A stretch of 64,000 bases of DNA from WYEN01 sp049976205 (lineage in GTDB: Archaea > Thermoproteota > Thermoprotei_A > Sulfolobales > AG1). The stretch is taken from contig JBMFIR010000002.1 in the NCBI GenBank assembly GCA_049976205.1, forward strand, positions 1 through 64,000, written 5' to 3'. This document shows, one piece after another, positions 6,863-15,185 of the stretch. Within the stretch, counting starts at the first letter, position 1, and each line of letters begins with the position of its first letter. The translations under genes and the position numbers were made by a program. Below the pieces are notes generated by a model. The model searched no databases and was not told the DNA's origin. It saw only the letters and a program-made list of their open reading frames with translations.

Positions 6863-7378
6863 TTTAGCAACGAAGCATATAGAGAAGAGAAAGTAACTTG
6901 TCCCGTATGTGGATCTCAGGCAACCAGAAGAGGAAAATATATGAGAACATTTCTAGGGTTAGTAGAGGTTATCTCCATAAGATGTGATGTATGCGGATAT
7001 AAACACGTAACTGAGGCTCTAATAGAGCCAGTTGAACTAGGTCCAGAGGAGATTATTATAAAAATAGTTTCCGAGCAAGATCTGAGGACCTTTATATTTA
7101 AATCAAGATTTGCGGAGATTTCATTCCCTGAGCTTGGAGTCACCATCTACCCCGGTCCAGAAGCATCTGATGAGATATATCCTGTTGAGGGTTTGTTAGA
7201 GAAATATATTGAAAGAATCGAGGCCTCCTGCTCAGGTTCTGAGGATCCTGAGAAATGCTTTGAGATCGTAAACTTATTGAAGGAGGTTAGAGAGGGTAGA
7301 AGAAACATAACTATAGTTATAAAAGATCCCTTTAGGTTCTCAAGAATCCTCTCATCAGAAACTATAGGAATTAAATAA
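6863..7378 (+). CDS. ZPR1-type zinc-finger protein
   Basis: Archaeal ZPR1-domain protein; in eukaryotes ZPR1 is a chaperone-like partner of elongation factor 1A, and the archaeal role is unknown. The C4 zinc ribbon is CPVCG (6899-6913) and later CDVCGYKH, followed by the domain core GPEEIIIKIVSEQDLRTFIFKS and FAEISFPELGVTIYPGP. The first in-frame ATG (6941) lies after the first cysteine pair and would destroy the ribbon. Upstream the frame is open to 6803 but contains no ATG, GTG or TTG. A strong GGGGAGG at 6852-6858 points to initiation near 6863, where the codon is TTT, giving a natural SNEAYREEKVTCPVCG terminus. The start is therefore non-canonical or the sequence has a base error. Confidence 0.72.
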   Translation, partial: FSNEAYREEKVTCPVCGSQATRRGKYMRTFLGLVEVISIRCDVCGYKHVTEALIEPVELGPEEIIIKIVSEQDLRTFIFKSRFAEISFPELGVTIYPGPEASDEIYPVEGLLEKYIERIEASCSGSEDPEKCFEIVNLLKEVREGRRNITIVIKDPFRFSRILSSETIGIK

Positions 7379-7395
7379 TTTCTATACTTGATCTA

Positions 7396-9231
7396 TTACT
7401 CAAATACTTCCTCTTTAGGTGTGTAGTAATATTCTCCTAATTCTCTCTGTAATCTATCAAAGTAGCTTCCTGGTTTATTCATTCTCGGTCTCTTAGTCTT
7501 AGGATCTCTTCTAAAAGTTACGTTAAGCATTGATAGAAAACTATTCATACTTTTCCTAAGTCCTTTGGGGCTTTCAGCATAACCTCTCACACCAGGTTCT
7601 CCTTTGAAGACTATGATCCTATCTGATAAATAATCAATAATATTCAGATCATGATCAACTACTATAGCCGCAATACTCTTGTTCTCAACACTTCTTCTAA
7701 TAGCCTTTGCAACCGTTATTCTATCCTCAACATCTATGTGAGCTGAAGGTTCATCTAATAAATATAGATCTGCGTCTTGAGCCAGGGTAACAGCTACAGC
7801 AATTTTCTGTAATTCTCCACCACTTAATTCACCTAATCTCTTTTGTAGAAGCTTGTGTAGATTCAGTTTTCTGGTAACGTCTATATAGATCCAGCTCTCC
7901 ATATTCAGAAGCTCGGGAGCCTTCTTCTTAAGAAAATCTTCAACTACATCATCTTCTGAGCCTCCTATTTCTGAGGGCGTTATGAATTGAGGTTTATAAC
8001 TGATCCTTAGCCCAATTGATGTAGTCTCTCCCTTATCTGGTTTTAGTTCACCGGCTATTAATCTAACAAAAGTTGTTTTACCAATAGCATTCGGACCTAA
8101 TACTCCTAAAATCTCTGATCTATAGACCTCTCCATCTTCAACTTCTAGTGAAAACTCACCTAATTTCTTCTCTAATCTACTCCACGAAACTAAGATCTTC
8201 TTCTCACTTAGACGAGAACTCTCTTCCAGAGCCTCCTTCTCGAGAAATCTTATCGGCTCCTTCCTTATCAACATATTCTCAGCCGGTAAAAAGCCCTGGA
8301 GAAAATGATTTATTCCAGCACCGACACCATAGATCTTTGAGAAGATCCCGTAGGCTCCTGGTTCACCATATACTATTGAAACATAATCAGATATGTAGTC
8401 TAAGACTGCCAGATCGTGCTCAACAACAAGAATCTTAGTATTTGGAGGAACAAGATCTCTTATACTAGTAGCTATTTTAAGTCTCTCTTTAATATCGAGA
8501 TATGATGATGGTTCATCGAATAAATATAGATCTCCTTGTCTAGATAGTGCTGCAGCGATAGCGAGTTTCTGTAGTTCTCCACCACTTAATTCTCTAATAT
8601 TTTTATCAAGCATATTTTGCATAGAGAGAGTATCAACAAGATCCTTAAGAAGACCTCTCTCATCTATCTTAGAAAGAGCTTCTCTCACAGATCCTCTAAC
8701 GTATCTCTGTATAAGCTCTATTCTTTGAATCTTGTGTATTACACGGATCTTTTTATCAACTAATTCTTTAAAATGATTATAGAGTTCAGTTCCTCTGAAT
8801 CTTCTAAGAACATAATCATACTCGATTCTCTTATCTAATTCACCGAAGTTAGGTAAGATCTCTCCTCCAAGGATCTTTAGAGCAGTTGTTTTTCCAGTGC
8901 CGTTTCTACCGAGGATACCAATAATTTTTCCTGGAATAGGTGTTGGCAACCCATATAATTTAAATGCATTAACACCGTATCTATGGACAACGTTTCTCTC
9001 CAATTCATCTGGTAGATTAAGTATGGTTATTGCCTCAAAAGGGCATTTCTTAACACATATACCACATCCTATACATGTAGTTTCGTAGATTACTGGTTTG
9101 CCTTTCTTCTCCTCACTTGGTTCAATAGCTATTGTTCCTCCTCTATTAACAGGACAGAATCTTATACAAGGCATGTTGCCACATTTATCTGGATGGCAAC
9201 TATCATAGTCTATAACAGCAAGCCTAACCAT
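7396..9231 (-). CDS. rli1: ribosome recycling ATPase ABCE1/RLI
   Basis: Splits the 70S archaeal ribosome after termination. 611 residues from ATG 9231: two [4Fe-4S] ferredoxin-type clusters (Cys12, 17, 22, 26 and 53, 56, 59, 63), NBD1 with Walker A GRNGTGKTT (108-116) and LSGGELQ, a hinge, and NBD2 with GPNAIGKTT and a second LSGGELQKIAVA. That is the full RLI domain order. The open frame extends 52 codons further, but ATG 9231 starts the universal MVRLAVIDYD and has GAGG upstream. The S26e gene ends about 60 bases upstream on the same strand, so they may share a transcript. Confidence 0.97.
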   Translation of the reverse strand: MVRLAVIDYDSCHPDKCGNMPCIRFCPVNRGGTIAIEPSEEKKGKPVIYETTCIGCGICVKKCPFEAITILNLPDELERNVVHRYGVNAFKLYGLPTPIPGKIIGILGRNGTGKTTALKILGGEILPNFGELDKRIEYDYVLRRFRGTELYNHFKELVDKKIRVIHKIQRIELIQRYVRGSVREALSKIDERGLLKDLVDTLSMQNMLDKNIRELSGGELQKLAIAAALSRQGDLYLFDEPSSYLDIKERLKIATSIRDLVPPNTKILVVEHDLAVLDYISDYVSIVYGEPGAYGIFSKIYGVGAGINHFLQGFLPAENMLIRKEPIRFLEKEALEESSRLSEKKILVSWSRLEKKLGEFSLEVEDGEVYRSEILGVLGPNAIGKTTFVRLIAGELKPDKGETTSIGLRISYKPQFITPSEIGGSEDDVVEDFLKKKAPELLNMESWIYIDVTRKLNLHKLLQKRLGELSGGELQKIAVAVTLAQDADLYLLDEPSAHIDVEDRITVAKAIRRSVENKSIAAIVVDHDLNIIDYLSDRIIVFKGEPGVRGYAESPKGLRKSMNSFLSMLNVTFRRDPKTKRPRMNKPGSYFDRLQRELGEYYYTPKEEVFE

Positions 9232-9293
9232 GATTATATCCTCGAGATATTTGGGGAATAGATTTTGAGAAGAGAGGTAGAGCTTATAAAAAT

Positions 9294-9587
9294 TTACAGT
9301 GGAGGTTTCCGAGGCACTATTTTTCTCTCTTCTTCCGCTCGTACTTTTATTATTCCGAGGAATATAGCACAGCTTATGCAATAGCATCTTCTTACTGGAT
9401 ACTTAGGTATTATAGCACCTTTCTTCTCCAGCTCCTGAGCTAACTGAGGATCTACTGGAGAATACATTCTAGTAACACATATTGCTTTATCTGCTGGAAC
9501 AAGTGCTCCACACTGGTCGCATTGTATCCTTCCTACATAACCCTTGTCTCCCTTATGTCTTCCTCTACTCTCTCGTTTTTTAGGCAT
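9294..9587 (-). CDS. rps26e: 30S ribosomal protein S26e
   Basis: Eukaryote-type small-subunit protein near the mRNA exit channel, found in Crenarchaeota and eukaryotes. The 97 residues start MPKKRESRGRHKG and carry the zinc-binding CDQCG and CYCISC pairs and the family segment VDPQLAQELEKKGAIIPKY. Its presence supports a crenarchaeal source. It lies upstream of rli1 on the same strand; about 145 bases separate its start from the divergent GPN GTPase gene. Confidence 0.95.
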   Translation of the reverse strand: MPKKRESRGRHKGDKGYVGRIQCDQCGALVPADKAICVTRMYSPVDPQLAQELEKKGAIIPKYPVRRCYCISCAIFLGIIKVRAEEERKIVPRKPPL

Positions 9588-9732
9588 TGTGCAGTGCCTA
9601 AGAAATATCTTCTTAATAAGCTTATAACTGAAATTCTTTAATTGATATCGCCTTAATTAGAAATAACAGGAGTATTTAATACTTTCCGCACTAATCATTT
9701 TATATTGGGTACTAAGGGATCGGTGGGGAAGT

Positions 9733-10509
9733 ATGTATTTCATAATTATTATAGGTCCAGCAGGCTCTGGAAAGTCTACTTTAGCTGCATCACTAAATGA
9801 ATGGATTTCTTCACATGGTATGGACTCCGTTATTATTAATCTAGATCCTGCTGCAGAGAATCTTCAGTACACACCTGATTTTGACATAAGACAATATGTG
9901 GATGCGAGAGATATAATGTTTAAATATAGGCTAGGACCAAATGGAGCTCTAATAACAGCTGTTGATACAATAATAAATCACGTTGAGAGCATCAGAGAAT
10001 TTATTGAGAATAGAAAAGCCAATTACTATCTCATAGATACACCAGGTCAAATGGAGATTTTCGCATTTAGACACACAGGTCCTCTAATACTAGATGAAAT
10101 AATTGAAGAAAGAAGATCTGTTACACTATTCTTAATAGATGCTGCACTAGCTTCGAGACCCTCATCTTTCGCTTCTCTTCTATTTCTTGCCGTATCAACT
10201 TATATGAGGATTAAGAGACCTCAAATAGGTGTTCTATCGAAAATAGATCTCTATCCAGAGGAGCAAGTGGAGAGGATAATGAGCTGGATCGAAGATCCTT
10301 ACCAACTTCTCACAGATATAAGAGAGGAGAGTAGTGGTCTCGTAGAGGACATAGCTTCAACACTTATTGAGGCTGGAGCTCAATCTCTAGAGCTAGTGCC
10401 TGTTTCATCAATAACGTGGAAAGGTCTTGATGAATTATATGCTACAATACAGAGAGTCATTGCTGGCGGAGAAGATTATTTTACTGAAGAACCTTCAGAG
10501 ATATATTAG
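9733..10509 (+). CDS. GPN-loop GTPase
   Basis: Homodimeric GTPase related to eukaryotic GPN1/Npa3, which helps RNA polymerase II assembly; the archaeal role is not settled. The 258 residues have the P-loop GPAGSGKST (8-16), the family-defining GPN triplet (68-70, within GPNGALITA), switch motif DTPGQMEIF and the guanine motif SKIDLY. Length and order match the archaeal PAB0955 type. ATG 9733 is preceded by GGTGGGGAAGT, a good ribosome site. Confidence 0.93.
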   Translation: MYFIIIIGPAGSGKSTLAASLNEWISSHGMDSVIINLDPAAENLQYTPDFDIRQYVDARDIMFKYRLGPNGALITAVDTIINHVESIREFIENRKANYYLIDTPGQMEIFAFRHTGPLILDEIIEERRSVTLFLIDAALASRPSSFASLLFLAVSTYMRIKRPQIGVLSKIDLYPEEQVERIMSWIEDPYQLLTDIREESSGLVEDIASTLIEAGAQSLELVPVSSITWKGLDELYATIQRVIAGGEDYFTEEPSEIY

Positions 10510-10542
10510 AGAAAAAATTTTAATGTATTTTCAGATCAAAAA

Positions 10543-10722
10543 TTAGCATTCATATTCATCAGGTACCTTAGCTCTAAAATACTTACCTGTGTCAGGGCTC
10601 TTAAATAACCCTAATTTAACAGCCTTTCTTCCTCGGGGACCAACAGTCCATACCTTTATTGGAGCTAACTCAACTTCTTTTCCGGTTGTTTTATCAACTA
10701 CTTTAACAGGTTTACATGTCAT
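10543..10722 (-). CDS. creN7: chromatin protein Cren7
   Basis: Small DNA-bending chromatin protein conserved in Crenarchaeota. From ATG 10722 it gives 59 residues of the typical SH3-like fold: KPVKVVDKTTGKEVELAPIK, VWTVGPRGRKAVKLGLFK, and the C-terminal GKYFRAKVPDEYEC. An alternative ATG at 10737 would add five residues; the shorter form has the usual Cren7 length. It is convergent with the GPN GTPase gene (33 bases apart) and lies about 100 bases after the end of rpl2, where rps19 would be expected in a standard ribosomal operon. Confidence 0.93.
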   Translation of the reverse strand: MTCKPVKVVDKTTGKEVELAPIKVWTVGPRGRKAVKLGLFKSPDTGKYFRAKVPDEYEC

Positions 10723-10841
10723 ATACTCACCCAACAAGATATTATTAATGTATCCTATTTATAAATTACTTAATAGATCAGATTTATACATAGTATTCAT
10801 GTTTATATAGACATTTAAAAAGATAATAGATTAAAAACAGA

Positions 10842-11573
10842 TTATCTCTTTCTTCTACCGGTTCTTCTAGCGGATATGTGTCCCACCTTTCTTCCTGGAG
10901 GAGCTCTTCTAGATACCGTAGTCGGATGAGAAGGTCTCTGATGGGAACCTCCACCAAATTTATGGGAAACAGCGTTCATAGCAACACCTCTCACCCTAGG
11001 CCATTTCCTTGCCTTAACCCTCCACTTGTAGTAGCTGGCTCCTGCTTTTAAGAGCGGCTTCTCTATTCTTCCTGCTCCAGCTGGTACACCTATTGTGGCT
11101 CTTGCGTCAATAGATACCTCCTTAGTTTTTCCGCTAGGTAATTGAATAATAACCTTGTCTTCGGATTTACCTATAATAATGGCGTAGCTACCAGCTGTTC
11201 TAGCTAATCTTCCACCGTCTCTAGGTAGAATCTCTATATTGGATACTTTGGTACCCTCCGGGATTGATTTAAGTGGTAATATGCTTCCAGGCGTTACAGG
11301 AGCTTTCTCACCAATAAAAATTTTAGATCCCACCGAAAGACCTTCTACAGCGATATTATAAAACTCAGTACCGTTCTCTAGCACGATATGTGCGAGAGGT
11401 GTCCATCTACCCGGGTCATGAACTATTTCTTTCACATATCCGATCACGTACCCTTGCTCTGGTGGTATCTCTAGATCAGCTGGATATCTGGCTGGAGCAA
11501 CTCTTAGATGAGAGGGAGATCTGAATGTAGGAGATCCTTTACCAGCTCTCTGCTGTAGAATCCTCTTACCCAT
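10842..11573 (-). CDS. rpl2: 50S ribosomal protein L2
   Basis: Core 23S rRNA-binding protein near the peptidyl-transferase centre, 243 residues. The N-terminal MGKRILQQRAGKGSPTFRSP and the C-terminal MNAVSHKFGGGSHQ with the catalytic-centre loop histidine, then RRAPPGRKVGHISARRTGRRKR, are textbook archaeal L2. It is the last gene of the minus-strand L3-L4-L23-L2 cluster and starts ten bases after the L23 stop. The cluster normally continues with S19, which is not here. Confidence 0.97.
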   Translation of the reverse strand: MGKRILQQRAGKGSPTFRSPSHLRVAPARYPADLEIPPEQGYVIGYVKEIVHDPGRWTPLAHIVLENGTEFYNIAVEGLSVGSKIFIGEKAPVTPGSILPLKSIPEGTKVSNIEILPRDGGRLARTAGSYAIIIGKSEDKVIIQLPSGKTKEVSIDARATIGVPAGAGRIEKPLLKAGASYYKWRVKARKWPRVRGVAMNAVSHKFGGGSHQRPSHPTTVSRRAPPGRKVGHISARRTGRRKR

Positions 11574-11583
11574 ATAACCACCC

Positions 11584-11853
11584 TCACAGGACGCCTAGCT
11601 TCGTAGCTATGTCACTCGCCTTATATTCTTTCTTAAGTCTTACAAAAGCCTTTTTCTCACCTGTTCTCGTGATCAGAGTTCTGACATTATCTACTTTAAC
11701 ATTAAATATCTTCTCAATAGCTTCCTTAATAATTTTTTTATTAGCTTTTCTATCAACTATTAGAGTTATTGTATTTTCTTTCTCAATAAGTGAGAGTGCT
11801 TTCTCAGAAGCAACAGGTCTTATTATAACTGATAGGTACTCAGTAGAGCTCAT
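11584..11853 (-). CDS. rpl23: 50S ribosomal protein L23
   Basis: Large-subunit protein at the tunnel exit and part of the SRP docking site. 89 residues: IIRPVASEKALSLIEKENTI at the start, KANKKIIKEAIEKIFNVKV in the middle and the KKAFVRLKKEYKASDIA strand near the end, all typical of archaeal L23. Its start overlaps the stop of rpl4 by four bases, so translation is coupled within the ribosomal operon. Confidence 0.96.
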   Translation of the reverse strand: MSSTEYLSVIIRPVASEKALSLIEKENTITLIVDRKANKKIIKEAIEKIFNVKVDNVRTLITRTGEKKAFVRLKKEYKASDIATKLGVL

Positions 11854-12668
11854 AACGTAACCACCTCATATTTCTGTGCTAAATTTCTCAAAGCTGAGGC
11901 AGTTATTATAGTTAATCTACCAGGTACACCACCTGGGGCTAAATACAGGATCCCTAAACCACCTGGCCATATAACATCAACACCTGGTAGATTTCTGAAG
12001 GCTTTAACGGCTGGGGCACTAGGTGATGATAAAATTAGCAGGAAACTCTTCGGTGAGACATATCTTCTACCTCTCCTTTTTCCTTTTCCAGCTCTTATCC
12101 TAGTTCTCTCCTGAACCCTCTCAACATCATTCCACAAACCTATTTTCACAAGGAATTCCTTAGCCTGCAAGACACTGCTAATTTTCTCTAGATCATCTGT
12201 GACAACTATAGGGAGCTCCTTAATATTCTCGGGAATCACGTGACCTCTTTCTCTAACAAGATCCATTCTTCTGGTAGCAGCTAGAGCTGATATAATAGCT
12301 AATATCCTCTCTTTTTTATTGATTTCTTCCTCAACAACTTTATCAACAACAGGTGGATGAGTTCTCCTACCACCTCTAGTCATTGGAGCAAAAACAGCTC
12401 TCCCATTATCAAGTCTAGGAACCCTAGCAACACTGTACCCAATACCCCAACTCTCACCTACTCTTCTTTTACCCGCAAGAGGATCTCTGCCCTGAGGCTG
12501 TATTCTGCTCGTGAGGGCTGCTAGAAAAGCTCTTCTTACTAAATCAATCCTTACTGGAGCACCGAAAAATAGAGGTAGTAATATTCTCTCCACAGACTCT
12601 CCTTGGAGATTATATACCGGAACCTCACCGGGGTTCTCTACATATATAAGCTTTATTTTCTTACTCAT
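11850..12668 (-). CDS. rpl4: 50S ribosomal protein L4 (L4e type)
   Basis: 272 residues from ATG 12668; an ATG two codons upstream (12674) is also possible, but the GAGGG ribosome site is one base from that and about seven from the chosen start. Archaeal/eukaryotic L4 features are clear: GRDPLAGKRRVGESWGIGYS, the Arg-rich loop RGGRRTHPPVVDK, and GKGKRRGRRYVSPKSFL near residue 200. Part of the L3-L4-L23-L2 operon. Confidence 0.96.
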   Translation of the reverse strand: MSKKIKLIYVENPGEVPVYNLQGESVERILLPLFFGAPVRIDLVRRAFLAALTSRIQPQGRDPLAGKRRVGESWGIGYSVARVPRLDNGRAVFAPMTRGGRRTHPPVVDKVVEEEINKKERILAIISALAATRRMDLVRERGHVIPENIKELPIVVTDDLEKISSVLQAKEFLVKIGLWNDVERVQERTRIRAGKGKRRGRRYVSPKSFLLILSSPSAPAVKAFRNLPGVDVIWPGGLGILYLAPGGVPGRLTIITASALRNLAQKYEVVTL

Positions 12669-12677
12669 AAACATCCC

Positions 12678-13697
12678 TCACACTTTTGATTCTAGAGATA
12701 AGTAAACTATCTTAGGGGCGACTTCAGGAATTATTCTAGGTGGCCTAATCGGGTATCTCAGTACAATAGGTCTCTTGGGAGGTCCCTGCACTGTGCCTAT
12801 TAAAGCTATATATTCACTCTTGACTAAGCCATAGTGCGGAAATCCGCCTTTCGGATTTATCTTCGATGGATCATTACTTATCATCAATACTCTGAGATTA
12901 TACTGAGTTCTCCTATGATAACCCATCTGACCTGGTTGTGGAGCCTCTGAAACAGCTCCGTAAGCGGGGCTTCGAGCACCTATTCTTCTAGAACCTTTTC
13001 TATGTTTATGCCATCTAGGTAGCTCCCTCACACCAAATCTCTTTATAACTCCCTGGAAACCTTTTCCTTTAGTTACACCAATTGCGTCAACAAATGAGCC
13101 TTCTCTGAAAATCTGCGAGATCGATACTTGTGTTCCAAGAATCTTTCTCACATATTCAATTTTATCTGAGGTGTCTTTACCGCCTCCCACAACTATCTCT
13201 AAAAGATCTGGTTTCTTCTTCTCCAGGCCTCCAGCCAGTTTTGGTTGAGTAGCTGCTATAATAGATATTCTAACTATCTCCTCCAGCTTCTCCTCAGCTA
13301 CCTTAAATATTTTGTCTATATCATTAGGTTTGAATGTAGCTATTTTTCTATGGATCTCTAGTTCCTTAGGAGGCTCGATCCAAGCCTCTGTAAGAGTTTT
13401 TAAGTCATTATTAGAGCCGTAGACATAGAATCTTGTTGCCAAAGGCATCATCGGCGGTGTTTCTATAATTGTTACTGGGACAGAAATCTCTCTGCCATAA
13501 GTCGGACTTCCCTCACGATCATCTATTATAATAGCGTGTGTCATACCTACTTTATAGCCTAGAAACGCTAGAAGACGTGGTGTTTCAGAAACTATAAGAG
13601 GCCAGGATTTTATTCTGGGAACTATTCTCGAAGCTCTTTTCCTAGGTCTAACGCCTAGACTTCCTCTTCTAGGAGCACTCTGTTTCCTCCTAGCCAT
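12678..13697 (-). CDS. rpl3: 50S ribosomal protein L3
   Basis: 339 residues, the archaeal L3 length. It opens with the basic MARRKQSAPRRGSLGVRPRK, has LAFLGYKVGMTHAIIID around residues 43-59, the W-finger region KGKGFQGVIKRFGVRELPRWHKHRKGS in separate stretches near residues 210-236, and a conserved C-terminal domain. It follows the SPOUT methylase by about 40 bases and starts the ribosomal cluster. Confidence 0.97.
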   Translation of the reverse strand: MARRKQSAPRRGSLGVRPRKRASRIVPRIKSWPLIVSETPRLLAFLGYKVGMTHAIIIDDREGSPTYGREISVPVTIIETPPMMPLATRFYVYGSNNDLKTLTEAWIEPPKELEIHRKIATFKPNDIDKIFKVAEEKLEEIVRISIIAATQPKLAGGLEKKKPDLLEIVVGGGKDTSDKIEYVRKILGTQVSISQIFREGSFVDAIGVTKGKGFQGVIKRFGVRELPRWHKHRKGSRRIGARSPAYGAVSEAPQPGQMGYHRRTQYNLRVLMISNDPSKINPKGGFPHYGLVKSEYIALIGTVQGPPKRPIVLRYPIRPPRIIPEVAPKIVYLSLESKV

Positions 13698-13737
13698 TTA
13701 ATACTCCTCAACACTGGGTTATATATCTGTATCAAGC

Positions 13738-14652
13738 TTATAATTTTTTTGAAACATATATTGCGTTATTGATTAATGAAAGTGTTATATATAGTGCTTC
13801 ATATGTTCTTATACTTCTCACTCCCTGAAGAGGTGCTGTATTAATTACTAAACTAGCTTCCTTACCAATATCCCAACCCTCTATATCTGCTATCTCGTCA
13901 GGATCTCTGGTCGGTGAGCCGAAAACTATGGATAGATCTCCTCGATCATATAACTCAATAAGTTTCTTAACTACTCTATCATCTAAATACTCACCTTTTC
14001 TTGAAGATATAATTATAAGATTCTTAAATTTTCTGAGAGATTCTCTAAGATTTTTAGAAACTGAGACTTGGAAAATCCAATAAAATCTCTTCATAAATTC
14101 TTCTCGTGGAGTAATAGAAACAATATTATTGTTCTCCACCTCGATCACTACTCTATCACCTTTTCTAATATTTCTCAAGTTCTCTCTATCGAGATATGCA
14201 TGTATCATATCGCCCAAGCCAGCTTCTAAGTAGATGATGTCTTTTTGTAAATCAATTACAAGAGCCTCTCTAAAATGTCTCCGAGAAAGTATCTCGTGAG
14301 ATGGTTGATTAGGTGTTGCTAGAGGTGGTAACACGCCAACTCCTCTAAGATCTTTGTCGAGAGACACTAGATATTTTCGTAAGTAGCTTGGTGTAATCAT
14401 ATACTCAAGAATCTTCTTTATAAAAAGAGCTTCCTCAAGACTAGAGTCGGGATCTACGTATATATCGATAACATCGACCCTAAATATCCCGCAAGCTCTT
14501 CCCAAGAGACCTACTATAAATGTTTTCTTCAGAACACCCTTCTCAACATTAACGACCGACGAAGGTACGTGAACCACAATTCTAGAGGTCCTCTTCGGGG
14601 GCGGGTAAATTATCACTTCTTTTCCTAAAGGATCTTTTGAAAATAAGCTCAT
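13738..14652 (-). CDS. predicted SPOUT-superfamily RNA methyltransferase (COG2106)
   Basis: Putative AdoMet-dependent RNA methylase, often found beside rpl3 in archaea. In 304 residues, the N-terminal half carries part of a Rossmann-like strand set with an inserted OB-like domain (GDRVVIEVENNNIVSITPRE), and the C-terminal half has the trefoil-knot signature: SIVFGSPTRDP, then NTAPLQGVRSIRTYEALYITL, where the loop binds AdoMet. Eukaryotic relatives modify rRNA or tRNA uridine; the archaeal target is not certain. ATG 14652 is divergent from the Rpo12-like gene with a short intergenic gap. Confidence 0.8.
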   Translation of the reverse strand: MSLFSKDPLGKEVIIYPPPKRTSRIVVHVPSSVVNVEKGVLKKTFIVGLLGRACGIFRVDVIDIYVDPDSSLEEALFIKKILEYMITPSYLRKYLVSLDKDLRGVGVLPPLATPNQPSHEILSRRHFREALVIDLQKDIIYLEAGLGDMIHAYLDRENLRNIRKGDRVVIEVENNNIVSITPREEFMKRFYWIFQVSVSKNLRESLRKFKNLIIISSRKGEYLDDRVVKKLIELYDRGDLSIVFGSPTRDPDEIADIEGWDIGKEASLVINTAPLQGVRSIRTYEALYITLSLINNAIYVSKKL

Positions 14653-14708
14653 AGCTAAGTTTGCTCCCTAATAAATTTAATAACTTCGAAAAATCTATTT
14701 TTGAAATG

Positions 14709-14963
14709 ATAAAGTTGAAAGAGATACTATCTGAATGCAGAGACCTGGATCCAAGAGCATGCGTATGTAAAGCTCAGGAAAAGATCAAGAGTCCCTCGAT
14801 AGGATGTAGAGGAGAAGAAGTATGCTACGTATGTTGGAGATGTGGAAGATATTTTGGGTATAGTCTATTGATTCTTTCAGAAAGATTAGTATGCCCATGC
14901 TGTGGATATCCCATAGTCGCTAAAGCAAGACAAGCTACTGGAAGAGCGGTAAGATCTTATTAA
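14709..14963 (+). CDS. Rpo12 (RpoP)-like zinc-ribbon protein with an extra Cys-rich N-terminus
   Basis: The last 45 residues (CYVCWRCGRYFG ... LVCPCCGYPIVAKARQ ... VRSY) match the zinc ribbon and basic tail of RNA polymerase subunit P/Rpo12, normally 44-50 residues long. Here about 40 residues with four further Cys precede it, and no ATG, GTG or TTG lies close to the ribbon, so the extension is real. ATG 14709 is preferred over 14661: an AATAAATTTAATAA promoter-like stretch lies about 26 bases before it, which fits a leaderless mRNA. It may be the polymerase subunit with an extension or a paralogue. Confidence 0.55.
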   Translation: MKLKEILSECRDLDPRACVCKAQEKIKSPSIGCRGEEVCYVCWRCGRYFGYSLLILSERLVCPCCGYPIVAKARQATGRAVRSY

Positions 14964-15004
14964 AATTAATTAGAGTCCTAGTAAACTCATGAAAGTTTTG
15001 AGGA

Positions 15005-15067
15005 GCCTGATCCGGTCATTGATTTATAATAATTCTCATCGGGGGGTGGGTACCGGACCAGGCCCCC
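15005..15067. ncRNA. GC-rich segment with pseudoknot-like pairing (candidate structured RNA or terminator)
   Basis: In a very AT-rich convergent intergenic region, GCCTGATCCGG (15005-15015) can pair with CCGGACCAGGC (15053-15063), 10 of 11 positions. Inside the loop, GGGG (within 15041-15046) can pair with CCCC (15064-15067), which gives an H-type pseudoknot. GC islands in AT-rich hyperthermophile genomes are often structured RNAs. It could also be a shared terminator for the Rpo12-like and speD-like genes, so the strand is undecided. Confidence 0.35.
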
Positions 15068-15185
15068 ATTATATAATATATAAGGAAAAAGGTATAAATA
15101 TTTGTTTAATTGAGACTCTTAATTGAAAAACATCTATGTATCTACTTTAGGAAGCAAAAAATTTTTAATATATTTACAACAGATT

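Noticed and set aside
9232..9387. 52-codon N-terminal extension of RLI
   Set aside because: Overlaps the S26e gene and precedes the universal MVRLAVIDYD start that has its own ribosome site.
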